A stretch of DNA of 64,000 nt from assembly GCF_900187975.1 (NCBI RefSeq), contig NZ_FZPC01000019.1:97556-161555 (forward strand), in the 5' to 3' direction. Positions 45,489 to 52,536 of the stretch are shown here, one piece after another. The position numbers and the translations under genes were made by a program. Source of the stretch: Pseudomonas delhiensis. Lineage in GTDB: Bacteria > Pseudomonadota > Gammaproteobacteria > Pseudomonadales > Pseudomonadaceae. Under the pieces are notes generated by a model. It was not told the DNA's origin. It did not search any database and saw nothing but the letters and a program-made list of their open reading frames with translations. The number at the start of each line of letters is the position of its first letter. The first letter of the stretch is position 1.

Positions 45489-48044
45489 ATGCAGGAAGAG
45501 AGCCCAAGTGCGTTTCCGAGATGGATGCCAGCAATGCCCTACGACCAGCTCCCGGACGTCTTCGCGCAGATTCTCGAACAGGCCATCGACGGTGTGGTGG
45601 TGCTCGACGAGAACAACCGCGTGCTGCTGTTCAACGCCGCCGCCGAGCGCCTCTGGGGCTATTCCCGCGAGGCGGTGCTGGGACAGGACGTCGGCCTGCT
45701 GCTGCCCGACGAGGTGCGCCCGCGCCTGGACGCCAGCCTGGACACCGAGGGCATAGCCGGCAGCCGCAGCGAGGTGCCGATGCGCTGCCGCGACGGCAGC
45801 CGGTTGTGGGGCTCTATGTCGATCTCGCACATCGAATTCGACGGCAAGCGCCTGCTCACAGCATTCGTCAAGGACTGTACCCTGCAGCGCCGCCAGCGCG
45901 AGCAGATGGACGTGCTCTCGCTGGCCGCCAACGAGACCGACAATGCGGTCATCGTCACCGGCCGCGAGGGGCGCATCCTCTATGTCAACGCCGGCTTCAG
46001 CCGCATGTTCGGCTGGAACGCCGAGCAGGCCCTGGGGCGCTACCCCTCCGAGCTGCTGCAGGTGCCCCAGGCCAGCGTGCGGCGCTGGCGCCAGGCCGGC
46101 GCCGGGCTGTTCCGCAGCGAGGAGCTGGTGCGTGACCTGATCGGCCGGCCGTTGTGGTGCTCGGTGGTGGCCAACCCTATCCTGGATACCCGCGGCCAGC
46201 CGGTGAACTCGGTGATGCTGCTCACCGACATCACCCACACCAAGCTGCACGAGGTGCTGCAGAACAAGGTGCTCGACGCCCTGGTGCGCGAGCGCCCGCT
46301 GGTGGACGTGATGGACCTGGTGTGCCGCGAGGTGGAACGCATCGCCCCGGAGGTCAAGGCCTCGATCCTGCGCGTGGATGCCCAGGGGCGCATGCACCCG
46401 CTGGCCGCGCCGAGCCTGCCGGAGGACTTCTCGCAGTCCATCGAGGGCGCCCGCATGGGCCCCCGCGCCGGCAGCTGCGGCACCGCGGCCTACCGTGGCA
46501 AGGCGGTGATGGTCAGCGACATCGCCAGCGACCCGCTGTGGGACGACTACCGCCACCTGGTGCCCCCGGGGCTGAAGGCCTGCTGGTCGAGCCCGATCAA
46601 GAACAGCGAGGGCCGGGTCATCGGCACCTTCGCCTTCTACTACGAGCAGTGCCGCGGCCCGGACGAGCTGCACCTGCGCCTGGTGGACGTCAGCCTGCCC
46701 CTCGTCGCCCTGGCCCTGGAGCGTGAGGAGGCCCGCGCGCACATCCGCCAACTGGCCTTCTACGACACCCTCACCGGCCTGCCCAACCGCAGCCTGCTGC
46801 TGGCCGAGGCCGAGCAGGCGATGACGCGCATCGAGGACGACGAGGCGGAAATGGCGGTGCTGTTCATCGACCTGGACCGTTTCAAGCAGATCAACGACTC
46901 CCTCGGCCACCCGGTCGGCGACGAGCTGTTGCGCCTGGTGGCGGCGCGCCTGCAGGAGGTGGTGCGCGAGCAGGGCCTGGTGGGGCGCCTGTCGGGCGAC
47001 GAGTTCGTGGTGGTGCTGCCGTACTGCGGCGCCCTGCTCGCCTCGCAGGTCGCCGAACGCATCCTCGCCCGCCTGGCCCTGGCGCACCGGGTGGGCGGCG
47101 TCAGCCTGATCACCCTGGCGAGCATCGGCATCAGCCTGTTCCCCAGCAACGGCCGGGACATGGAGACGCTGCTGCACCGCGCCGACATCGCCATGTACCA
47201 GGCGAAGAACGGCGGCCGTGGCAGCTACCGCTTCTTCAGCGACGAAATGAACCAGCGCGCCCAGGAGCGCCTGGCCCTGGAAAGCGCGCTGCGCGAGGCC
47301 GTGCAGCGCCAGACGCTGAGCCTGCACTACCAGCCCCAGGTGCGCCTGGGCGACGGCGGCGTGCACGCCGTGGAGGCCCTGGCCCGCTGGCGCCACCCGC
47401 AACTCGGCGCGGTGGCGCCGAACCGCTTCATCGCCCTGGCCGAGGAGTGCGGCATCATCGGCGAGCTCAGCCAGTGGGTGCTGCGCGAGGCCTGCCGGCA
47501 ACTGGCCGACTGGCGCCGGCGCGGCATCCACATCCCGGCGGTGGCGGTCAACCTGTCCCCCGCCGACTTCCGCGACCCCGACCTGCCGGCCCGCCTGCAG
47601 GACCTGCTGCGCCGCAACGGCCTGGCCGGCAGCGACCTGGTGGTGGAAATCACCGAAGGCATGCTGCTGGACAACCACCCGGCGACCCTCGACATCCTCC
47701 GCGCGGTGCACGGCCTGGGCGTGCGCCTGTCGATGGACGACTTCGGCACCGGCTACTCCAGCCTCGGCTACCTGCACCGCCTGCCGATCCGCGAGCTGAA
47801 GCTCGACCGCAGCTTCGTCGCCGACCTGCGCGAAGGCACGGCGGCCCAGGCGCTGACCGACGCGGTGATGAACATCGGCCGCAGCCTGGAGCTGATGGTG
47901 ATCGCCGAAGGGGTGGAGGACGAGGCGCAACTGGAACTGCTGCGCCAGCAGGGCTACCCGGTGGCCCAGGGCTACCTGTTCTCGCGGCCGCTGCCGGCGG
48001 CGGCGCTGGAGGAGTGGTTGGTGAGGAGGGGGAAGGGGTTGTAG
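45489..48044 (+). CDS. PAS-PAS-GAF-GGDEF-EAL cyclic-di-GMP protein
   Basis: An 851-residue cytosolic protein. Domains in order: PAS (about 20-125; VVVLDENNRVLLFNAAAERL), PAS (about 140-255), GAF (about 265-410), a degenerate GGDEF with SGDEF at 502-506, and EAL at 629-631 (VEALARWRHP) with DDFGTGYSSLGYL. The product site has lost its first Gly and no RxxD inhibitory site is seen before it, while the EAL motifs look intact, so phosphodiesterase activity is likely; the cyclase half may be regulatory. The start has GAGGG upstream. A REP element supplies its TAG stop. Confidence 0.92.
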   Translation: MQEESPSAFPRWMPAMPYDQLPDVFAQILEQAIDGVVVLDENNRVLLFNAAAERLWGYSREAVLGQDVGLLLPDEVRPRLDASLDTEGIAGSRSEVPMRCRDGSRLWGSMSISHIEFDGKRLLTAFVKDCTLQRRQREQMDVLSLAANETDNAVIVTGREGRILYVNAGFSRMFGWNAEQALGRYPSELLQVPQASVRRWRQAGAGLFRSEELVRDLIGRPLWCSVVANPILDTRGQPVNSVMLLTDITHTKLHEVLQNKVLDALVRERPLVDVMDLVCREVERIAPEVKASILRVDAQGRMHPLAAPSLPEDFSQSIEGARMGPRAGSCGTAAYRGKAVMVSDIASDPLWDDYRHLVPPGLKACWSSPIKNSEGRVIGTFAFYYEQCRGPDELHLRLVDVSLPLVALALEREEARAHIRQLAFYDTLTGLPNRSLLLAEAEQAMTRIEDDEAEMAVLFIDLDRFKQINDSLGHPVGDELLRLVAARLQEVVREQGLVGRLSGDEFVVVLPYCGALLASQVAERILARLALAHRVGGVSLITLASIGISLFPSNGRDMETLLHRADIAMYQAKNGGRGSYRFFSDEMNQRAQERLALESALREAVQRQTLSLHYQPQVRLGDGGVHAVEALARWRHPQLGAVAPNRFIALAEECGIIGELSQWVLREACRQLADWRRRGIHIPAVAVNLSPADFRDPDLPARLQDLLRRNGLAGSDLVVEITEGMLLDNHPATLDILRAVHGLGVRLSMDDFGTGYSSLGYLHRLPIRELKLDRSFVADLREGTAAQALTDAVMNIGRSLELMVIAEGVEDEAQLELLRQQGYPVAQGYLFSRPLPAAALEEWLVRRGKGL

Positions 48045-48328
48045 GAGCGAGCTTGCTCGCGAACGGTGCTTCCCGGTGGCATGGGTGTTTCAGGTCACCT
48101 CCGTACCCTCTCCCCAGCCCTCTCCCTGAAGGGAGAGGGGGCTAGTCCGTGCCGAGAAGGGACTCGGTGTTAGCCGGAGGCTCGGTACAAGCCGGCTAAC
48201 GCCGAACCCCCCGAACACGCCGAACGGTCCCCTCTCCCTTCAGGGAGAGGGTTAGGGAGAGGGAGCGGGGCCGGCCCAACACACCGAAACCACAGGTGAG
48301 CCCCCTTCGCAAGCAAGCCCGCCCCTAC
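48041..48328. repeat. Composite palindromic intergenic element (copy 2)
   Basis: REP core (48041-48063), CTCTCCC-type palindromic block (48109-48140), a core with inverted TAGCCGG/CCGGCTA-like arms, the inverted block (48229-48263) and a degenerate REP core (48306-48328). Same module order as 491-771. It fills the gap between the GGDEF-EAL and yheV genes. Confidence 0.75.
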
Positions 48329-48329
48329 C

Positions 48330-48596
48330 TCAATCCTTCTTCTTCAACTTCGGATTGGGAAAGAACTGCACCCCTTGCACCTTCGGATCGGCCGGCTTCT
48401 TCAGGCCGGTGACGTTGACCCGCGTGGCCAGCTCCTTCGGCACCGACTGGCCCTGGGCATTCAGCGTGTCGGCGTAGCCACAAGCCACGCATTCGCGGTG
48501 CGGCACGCCGTCCTCGTCCCACATCACTATCTTGTCCTGCTCGCTGCAGGCCGGGCATACGGCGCCGGCGATGAAGCGCTTCTTCACCTCGGCCAT
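48330..48596 (-). CDS. yheV: YheV-family putative zinc-ribbon protein
   Basis: An 88-residue protein with two CxxC pairs, Cys14/Cys17 (AVCPACSEQ) and Cys36/Cys39 (RECVACGYAD), and a basic tail NPKLKKKD. The ATG overlaps the prlC stop by one base (TGATG), as in enterobacteria where yheV also follows prlC. It likely binds zinc; function unknown. Confidence 0.9.
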   Translation of the reverse strand: MAEVKKRFIAGAVCPACSEQDKIVMWDEDGVPHRECVACGYADTLNAQGQSVPKELATRVNVTGLKKPADPKVQGVQFFPNPKLKKKD

Positions 48597-50641
48597 CACG
48601 CGGCCTCCCCGGTCAGGCCGGAGTGGCGCAGCAGCGCGTCGATCGACGGCTCGCGGCCGCGGAAGGCGACGAACAGCGCCATCGGCTCCTGGGAGCCACC
48701 CTTGGCCAGGATGGCCTCGCGGAAGGCTGCGCCGGTCTGCGGGTTGAACACGCCTTCCTCCTCGAAGCGCGAGAAGGCATCCGCCGACAGCACCTCGGCC
48801 CACTTGTAGCTGTAGTAACCGGCCGCGTAGCCGCCGGCGAAGATGTGCGCGAAGCTGTTGGCGAAGCGGTTGTACGCCGGCGGGCGCATCACCGCCACTT
48901 CGTCGCGCACCGCCTCCAGCACGTCGAGCACGTTGCGGCCGTCGCCGTGGCTGGTGTGCAGTTCGAAGTCGAACAGCGAGAACTCCAGCTGGCGCACCAT
49001 CATCAGGCCGGACTGGAAGTTCTTCGCCGCCAGCATCTTCTCCAGGATGTCCTGGGGCAGCGGGGCGCCGGTCTCGTAGTGGCCGGAGATCAGCGCCAGG
49101 CCCTCGGGTTCCCAGCACCAGTTCTCCATGAACTGGCTGGGCAGCTCCACCGCGTCCCAGGCCACGCCGTTGATGCCCGAGGCGCCGGCGTGCTCGACGC
49201 GGGTCAGCAGGTGGTGCAGGCCGTGGCCGAACTCGTGGAACAGGGTGGTGACTTCGTCGTGGGTCAGCAGCGCCGGCTTGCCGTTCACCGCCGGGGTGAA
49301 GTTGCACACCAGGTACGCCACCGGGGCGATCAGCTGGCCGGCGGCGTCGCGGCGGCGGTCGCGGGCGCCGTCCATCCAGGCGCCGCCGCGCTTGTTGGCG
49401 CGGGCGTAGAGGTCGAAGTAGAAGCGCCCGACGTGCTGGCCGTGCTCCTCGATCTCGAACAGGCGCACGTCCGGGTGCCAGCGCTCGAAGTCGTGCAGCT
49501 CGCGGATCTGGATGCCGTACAGCTTCTGCACGATGGCGAACAGGCCGGACAGCACCTTGTCCACCGGGAAGTAGGCGCGCAGCGCTTCCTGGGACACGCT
49601 GTAGCGCGCCTCGCGCAGCTTCTCGCCGTAGTAGCCGGAGTCCCAGCTCTGCAGCTGCGCGCAGCCCTGTTCGGCGGCGTAGGCCTTGAGCTGGTCGAGG
49701 TCCTGCTGGGCGTAGGGCTTGCTGCGCACCGCCAGGTCGCGCAGGAAGTGCAGCACCTGCTCGGGCGACTCGGCCATCTTGGTCGCCAGCGACAGCGCCG
49801 AGAAGTTGGCATAGCCCAGCAGGCGCGCCAGCTCCTGGCGCAGGTCGAGGATTTCCTGCATCACCGGGCCGTTGTCGTTCTGCCCGGCGTTGGGGCCCTG
49901 GTCGGAGGCGCGGGTGCAGTAGGCGGCGTAGACCTCTTCGCGCAGGGCGCGGTCCTGGGCGTAGGTCATCACCGCGAAGTAGCTGGGGAATTCCAGGCTG
50001 ATCAGCCAGCCGTCCAGGCCCTTGGCCTGGGCGGCCTGTTGCATCTGCGCCTTGGCCGAGTCGGTCAGCCCGGCCAGGGCCGCCTCGTCGGTGACGTGCT
50101 TGGTCCAGGCCTGGGTGGCGTCCAGCAACTGGTTGGAGAAGCGGCTGCCCAGCTCGGACAGGCGCGCCTGGATCTCGGCGTAGCGCTGCTGCTGTTCGGC
50201 CGGCAGGTCGATGCCCGACAGGCGGAAGTCGCGCAGGGCGTGTTCGAGGATGGTCTTCTGCGCCAGATCGAAGCTCGCCGCGGCGGGGCTGCCGGCCAGG
50301 GCCTCGTAGGCCTTGAACAGCTCGCGGTTCTGGCCCAGCTCGGTCCAGTAGGCCGAGAGCATCGGCAGGCAGCCTTCGTAGGCCTCGCGCAGCTCGGCGC
50401 TGTTGCAGACGGCGTTGAGGTGGCTGACCGGGCTCCAGGCGGCGCCCAGGCGCGCGTGCAGCTCGTCCATGGCCAGGACCAGGCCGTCCCAGCTCGGGGT
50501 CGCGCCCTGTTCGGCGAGGATGCGCGCGATGGCCGCGCGGTTGTCGGCGAGGATCTGCTCGATGGCCGGCTTCACGTGCTCGGGGCGGATGGCGGAGAAG
50601 GGCGGCAGGTCGTAGTTCTGCAGAAGGGGGTTCGCGCTCAC
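48596..50641 (-). CDS. prlC: Oligopeptidase A (M3 metallopeptidase)
   Basis: A 681-residue soluble peptidase with the zinc motif HEFGH at 469-473 (FHEFGHGLHHLL) and the downstream third-ligand region GVAWDAVELPSQFMENW. It degrades short peptides, including signal-peptide remnants. The start is GTG at 50641 giving VSANPLLQNYDLPPFSAIRP, which matches the known N terminus and length; AAGG lies 8 bases upstream. It is divergent from the gamma-carbonic anhydrase gene 78 bases away. Confidence 0.96.
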   Translation of the reverse strand: MSANPLLQNYDLPPFSAIRPEHVKPAIEQILADNRAAIARILAEQGATPSWDGLVLAMDELHARLGAAWSPVSHLNAVCNSAELREAYEGCLPMLSAYWTELGQNRELFKAYEALAGSPAAASFDLAQKTILEHALRDFRLSGIDLPAEQQQRYAEIQARLSELGSRFSNQLLDATQAWTKHVTDEAALAGLTDSAKAQMQQAAQAKGLDGWLISLEFPSYFAVMTYAQDRALREEVYAAYCTRASDQGPNAGQNDNGPVMQEILDLRQELARLLGYANFSALSLATKMAESPEQVLHFLRDLAVRSKPYAQQDLDQLKAYAAEQGCAQLQSWDSGYYGEKLREARYSVSQEALRAYFPVDKVLSGLFAIVQKLYGIQIRELHDFERWHPDVRLFEIEEHGQHVGRFYFDLYARANKRGGAWMDGARDRRRDAAGQLIAPVAYLVCNFTPAVNGKPALLTHDEVTTLFHEFGHGLHHLLTRVEHAGASGINGVAWDAVELPSQFMENWCWEPEGLALISGHYETGAPLPQDILEKMLAAKNFQSGLMMVRQLEFSLFDFELHTSHGDGRNVLDVLEAVRDEVAVMRPPAYNRFANSFAHIFAGGYAAGYYSYKWAEVLSADAFSRFEEEGVFNPQTGAAFREAILAKGGSQEPMALFVAFRGREPSIDALLRHSGLTGEAA

Positions 50642-50719
50642 GGTGGCAACCTTGGCTGAGGAAACACCCGGCCATCTTAAATACAATCGGCGTCATCCGC
50701 AGCCTGAAGGAAAGCTATC

Positions 50720-51262
50720 GTGGCCATACGTTCGTATCAGGGTAAAACGCCGCAACTCGGCGAGCGCGTCTTCGTCGACCCCAGCGCCGTGCTCATCGGC
50801 GACATCGAAATAGGCGCCGACAGCTCGGTGTGGCCGCTGGTCACCGTGCGCGGCGACATGCACCGCATCCGCATCGGCAGCCGTACCAGCATCCAGGACG
50901 GCAGCGTGCTGCACATCACCCACGCCGGCCCCTACAACCCCGACGGCTTCCCGCTGACCATCGGCGACGAAGTCACCGTCGGCCACAAGGTGCTGCTGCA
51001 CGGCTGCACGGTGGGCAACCGCGTGCTGGTGGGCATGGGCTGCATCGTCATGGACGGCGCGGTGATCGAGGACGAAGTGATCCTCGGCGCCGGCAGCCTG
51101 GTCCCGCCGGGCAAGGTCCTGGAAAGCGGCTTCCTCTACGTCGGCAGCCCGGCTAAGAAGGCCCGCCCGCTGACCGACAAGGAGCGGGCATTCTTCGCCT
51201 ATACCGCGGGCAACTATGTGAAGCTGAAGGACCGGCATATTGCCGAGGGGTATGCCGGATAG
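50720..51262 (+). CDS. Gamma-carbonic anhydrase-like hexapeptide protein (YrdA/PaaY type)
   Basis: A 180-residue left-handed beta-helix protein with hexapeptide repeats (IGDIEIGADSSVWPLVTV; VTVGHKVLLHGCTVGNRVLV). Candidate zinc ligands are His65/His68, His89 and His94. The GTG start at 50720 has AAGGAAA upstream. Relatives bind zinc or iron and some hydrate CO2 weakly; the true role is unclear. Two hundred-odd bases downstream is the CRISPR array. Confidence 0.9.
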   Translation: MAIRSYQGKTPQLGERVFVDPSAVLIGDIEIGADSSVWPLVTVRGDMHRIRIGSRTSIQDGSVLHITHAGPYNPDGFPLTIGDEVTVGHKVLLHGCTVGNRVLVGMGCIVMDGAVIEDEVILGAGSLVPPGKVLESGFLYVGSPAKKARPLTDKERAFFAYTAGNYVKLKDRHIAEGYAG

Positions 51263-51277
51263 GCGTGGGGTTGACTG

Positions 51278-51485
51278 AGCACTGTCTGCCTGTATGGCAG
51301 TGAAGCTTGCGACGATGAACACACGGCGGCGTCGTTGTTTCTCAGCTGCCTACACGGCAGTGAAGAATTACAAGCTTCCCGGAGGCGCTTACCTCCATTT
51401 CTTAGCTGCCTACACGGCAGTGAAGTTTGTTCAAGCGCGCCGCATAGCGCTCCATCTTTTCTTAGCTGCCTACACGGCAGTGAAG
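51278..51485 (-). CRISPR. Type I-F CRISPR array, four repeats and three 32-base spacers, no cas genes
   Basis: Repeats of 28 bases at 51278-51305 (degenerate), 51338-51365, 51398-51425 and 51458-51485, spaced exactly 60 bases apart, which leaves three 32-base spacers (51306-51337, 51366-51397, 51426-51457), the I-F geometry. Read on the minus strand, the repeat has the I-F stem CTGCCGTGTAGGCAG and the CTAAGAAA tail, but begins CTTCA rather than the usual GTTCA. The worn repeat is at the left, so the leader should be at the right, consistent with minus-strand transcription. No cas1, cas2-3, csy or transposase gene lies in the window. Confidence 0.9.
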
Positions 51486-51620
51486 TAGGGATATTACTCC
51501 GCAACTCCCTGACTTCCCACGGGAAAGTACCATTTACACACGCATAACCCTTTTTTCAGGGCTCTCTCCAACCCATTGATTTTCATGGGACCTGAAAGGT
51601 ACTTCAGAAAAAGGGTAGGA
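51486..51620 (-). promoter_or_regulatory. Probable CRISPR leader
   Basis: AT-richer sequence bordering the intact end of the array. On the minus strand it contains AAAATCAATGGGTTGG and AAAAAAGGGTTATG, resembling the ATTGATT... AAAAAAGGGTTT layout I recall for type I-F leaders. It probably holds the array promoter. It ends next to the HAD phosphatase gene, whose upstream region it shares. Confidence 0.6.
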
Positions 51621-51699
51621 ACTCATGGCATCCGCGTTTGGTCGGTACGCAGGCCGGCGGTATGCTTTCTGTTCGATTCTTCCTGCCCCAGCCTCGCCC

Positions 51700-52350
51700 A
51701 TGCACTACCAGAACATCCTCTTCGATCTCGACGGCACCCTCACCGACCCGCGCGAGGGCATCACCCGTTCGATCCAGTACGCCCTGGCCCAGCTCGGCAT
51801 CGACGAGCCGGACCTGCGCCGGCTGGAGCATTTCATCGGGCCGCCGCTGCTGCAGTGCTTCATGAGCACCTATGGCTTCGACGAGGCCCGTGCCTGGGAG
51901 GCGGTGAACCATTACCGGGTACGCTTCAAGGACACCGGGCTGTACGAGAACCGGGTGTTCGAGGGCGTCGGTGAGTTGCTCGAACTGCTGGGTGGCCAGG
52001 GGCGCACTCTTTATATCGCCACCAGCAAGCCGACGGTGTTCGCCGCCGAGATCGCCCGGCATTTCGATTTCGCCCGGCACTTCAGGGTGATCTACGGCAG
52101 CGAGCTGGACGGCACCCGCACCAACAAGGTCGAGCTGATCGAGCACCTGCTGCGCCTCGAAGGCCTGGACCCGGCGCAGACGCTGATGATCGGCGACCGC
52201 AAGCACGACCTGGTCGGCGCGCACCGCAACGGCCTGAGCGCCGCCGGCGTCGGCTATGGCTTCGGCAGCCGCGAGGAGCTGCTGGCCGAGGGCCCGGCGC
52301 ACTATTTCGCCAGCCTGGACGAGCTGCGCGCGGCCTTCGCCGCCAGCTGA
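51700..52350 (+). CDS. HAD-superfamily phosphatase (phosphoglycolate phosphatase-like)
   Basis: A 216-residue enzyme. Motif I is LFDLDGTLTD (Asp9, Asp11), motif II YIATSKP, motif III/IV GDRKHDLVGA; the cap is the helical type. Start at 51700 places the first Asp at residue 9 as usual. An ATG at 51625 has a better ribosome site (AGGGTAGG) but would add 25 unlikely residues and overlap the CRISPR leader. Substrate unknown; Gph-like phosphoglycolate or nucleotide phosphatase activity is a family-based guess. Confidence 0.85.
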   Translation: MHYQNILFDLDGTLTDPREGITRSIQYALAQLGIDEPDLRRLEHFIGPPLLQCFMSTYGFDEARAWEAVNHYRVRFKDTGLYENRVFEGVGELLELLGGQGRTLYIATSKPTVFAAEIARHFDFARHFRVIYGSELDGTRTNKVELIEHLLRLEGLDPAQTLMIGDRKHDLVGAHRNGLSAAGVGYGFGSREELLAEGPAHYFASLDELRAAFAAS

Positions 52351-52536
52351 GGCCCCGGCCGCCGGTGGCGCCGTGGCGGCGGGGGAAATCGCGTCTAGAA
52401 TGAGTCAACCGGGTGACGTCAAAAATATGGCAATTAGCCATTAATTTGCATTGCCTGGGGCAAGGCTCGCCTGCACAATTGCGCTTTCGCCAAAAGAACG
52501 ACACTGACTCGGCGAACAGGATTTCTGGGGACGGCC

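Noticed and set aside
45453..47930. An 825-codon open frame antisense to the GGDEF-EAL gene
   Set aside because: Shadow of a long GC-rich gene; no domain, ribosome site or sensible composition.
51294..51547. Small open frames with a repeating SCLHGSE or AAYTAVK peptide
   Set aside because: The periodic peptide is simply the CRISPR repeat being translated.
51625..51699. An N-terminal extension of the HAD phosphatase from an upstream ATG with a good ribosome site
   Set aside because: It would add 25 residues of atypical sequence before the DxD motif, which normally lies within the first ten residues.
51263..51700. A possible CRISPR-associated transposon (I-F3, Tn7-like) around the array
   Set aside because: No tnsABCD, tniQ or cas6/7/8 genes, no transposon end repeats and none of the usual attachment genes are present.
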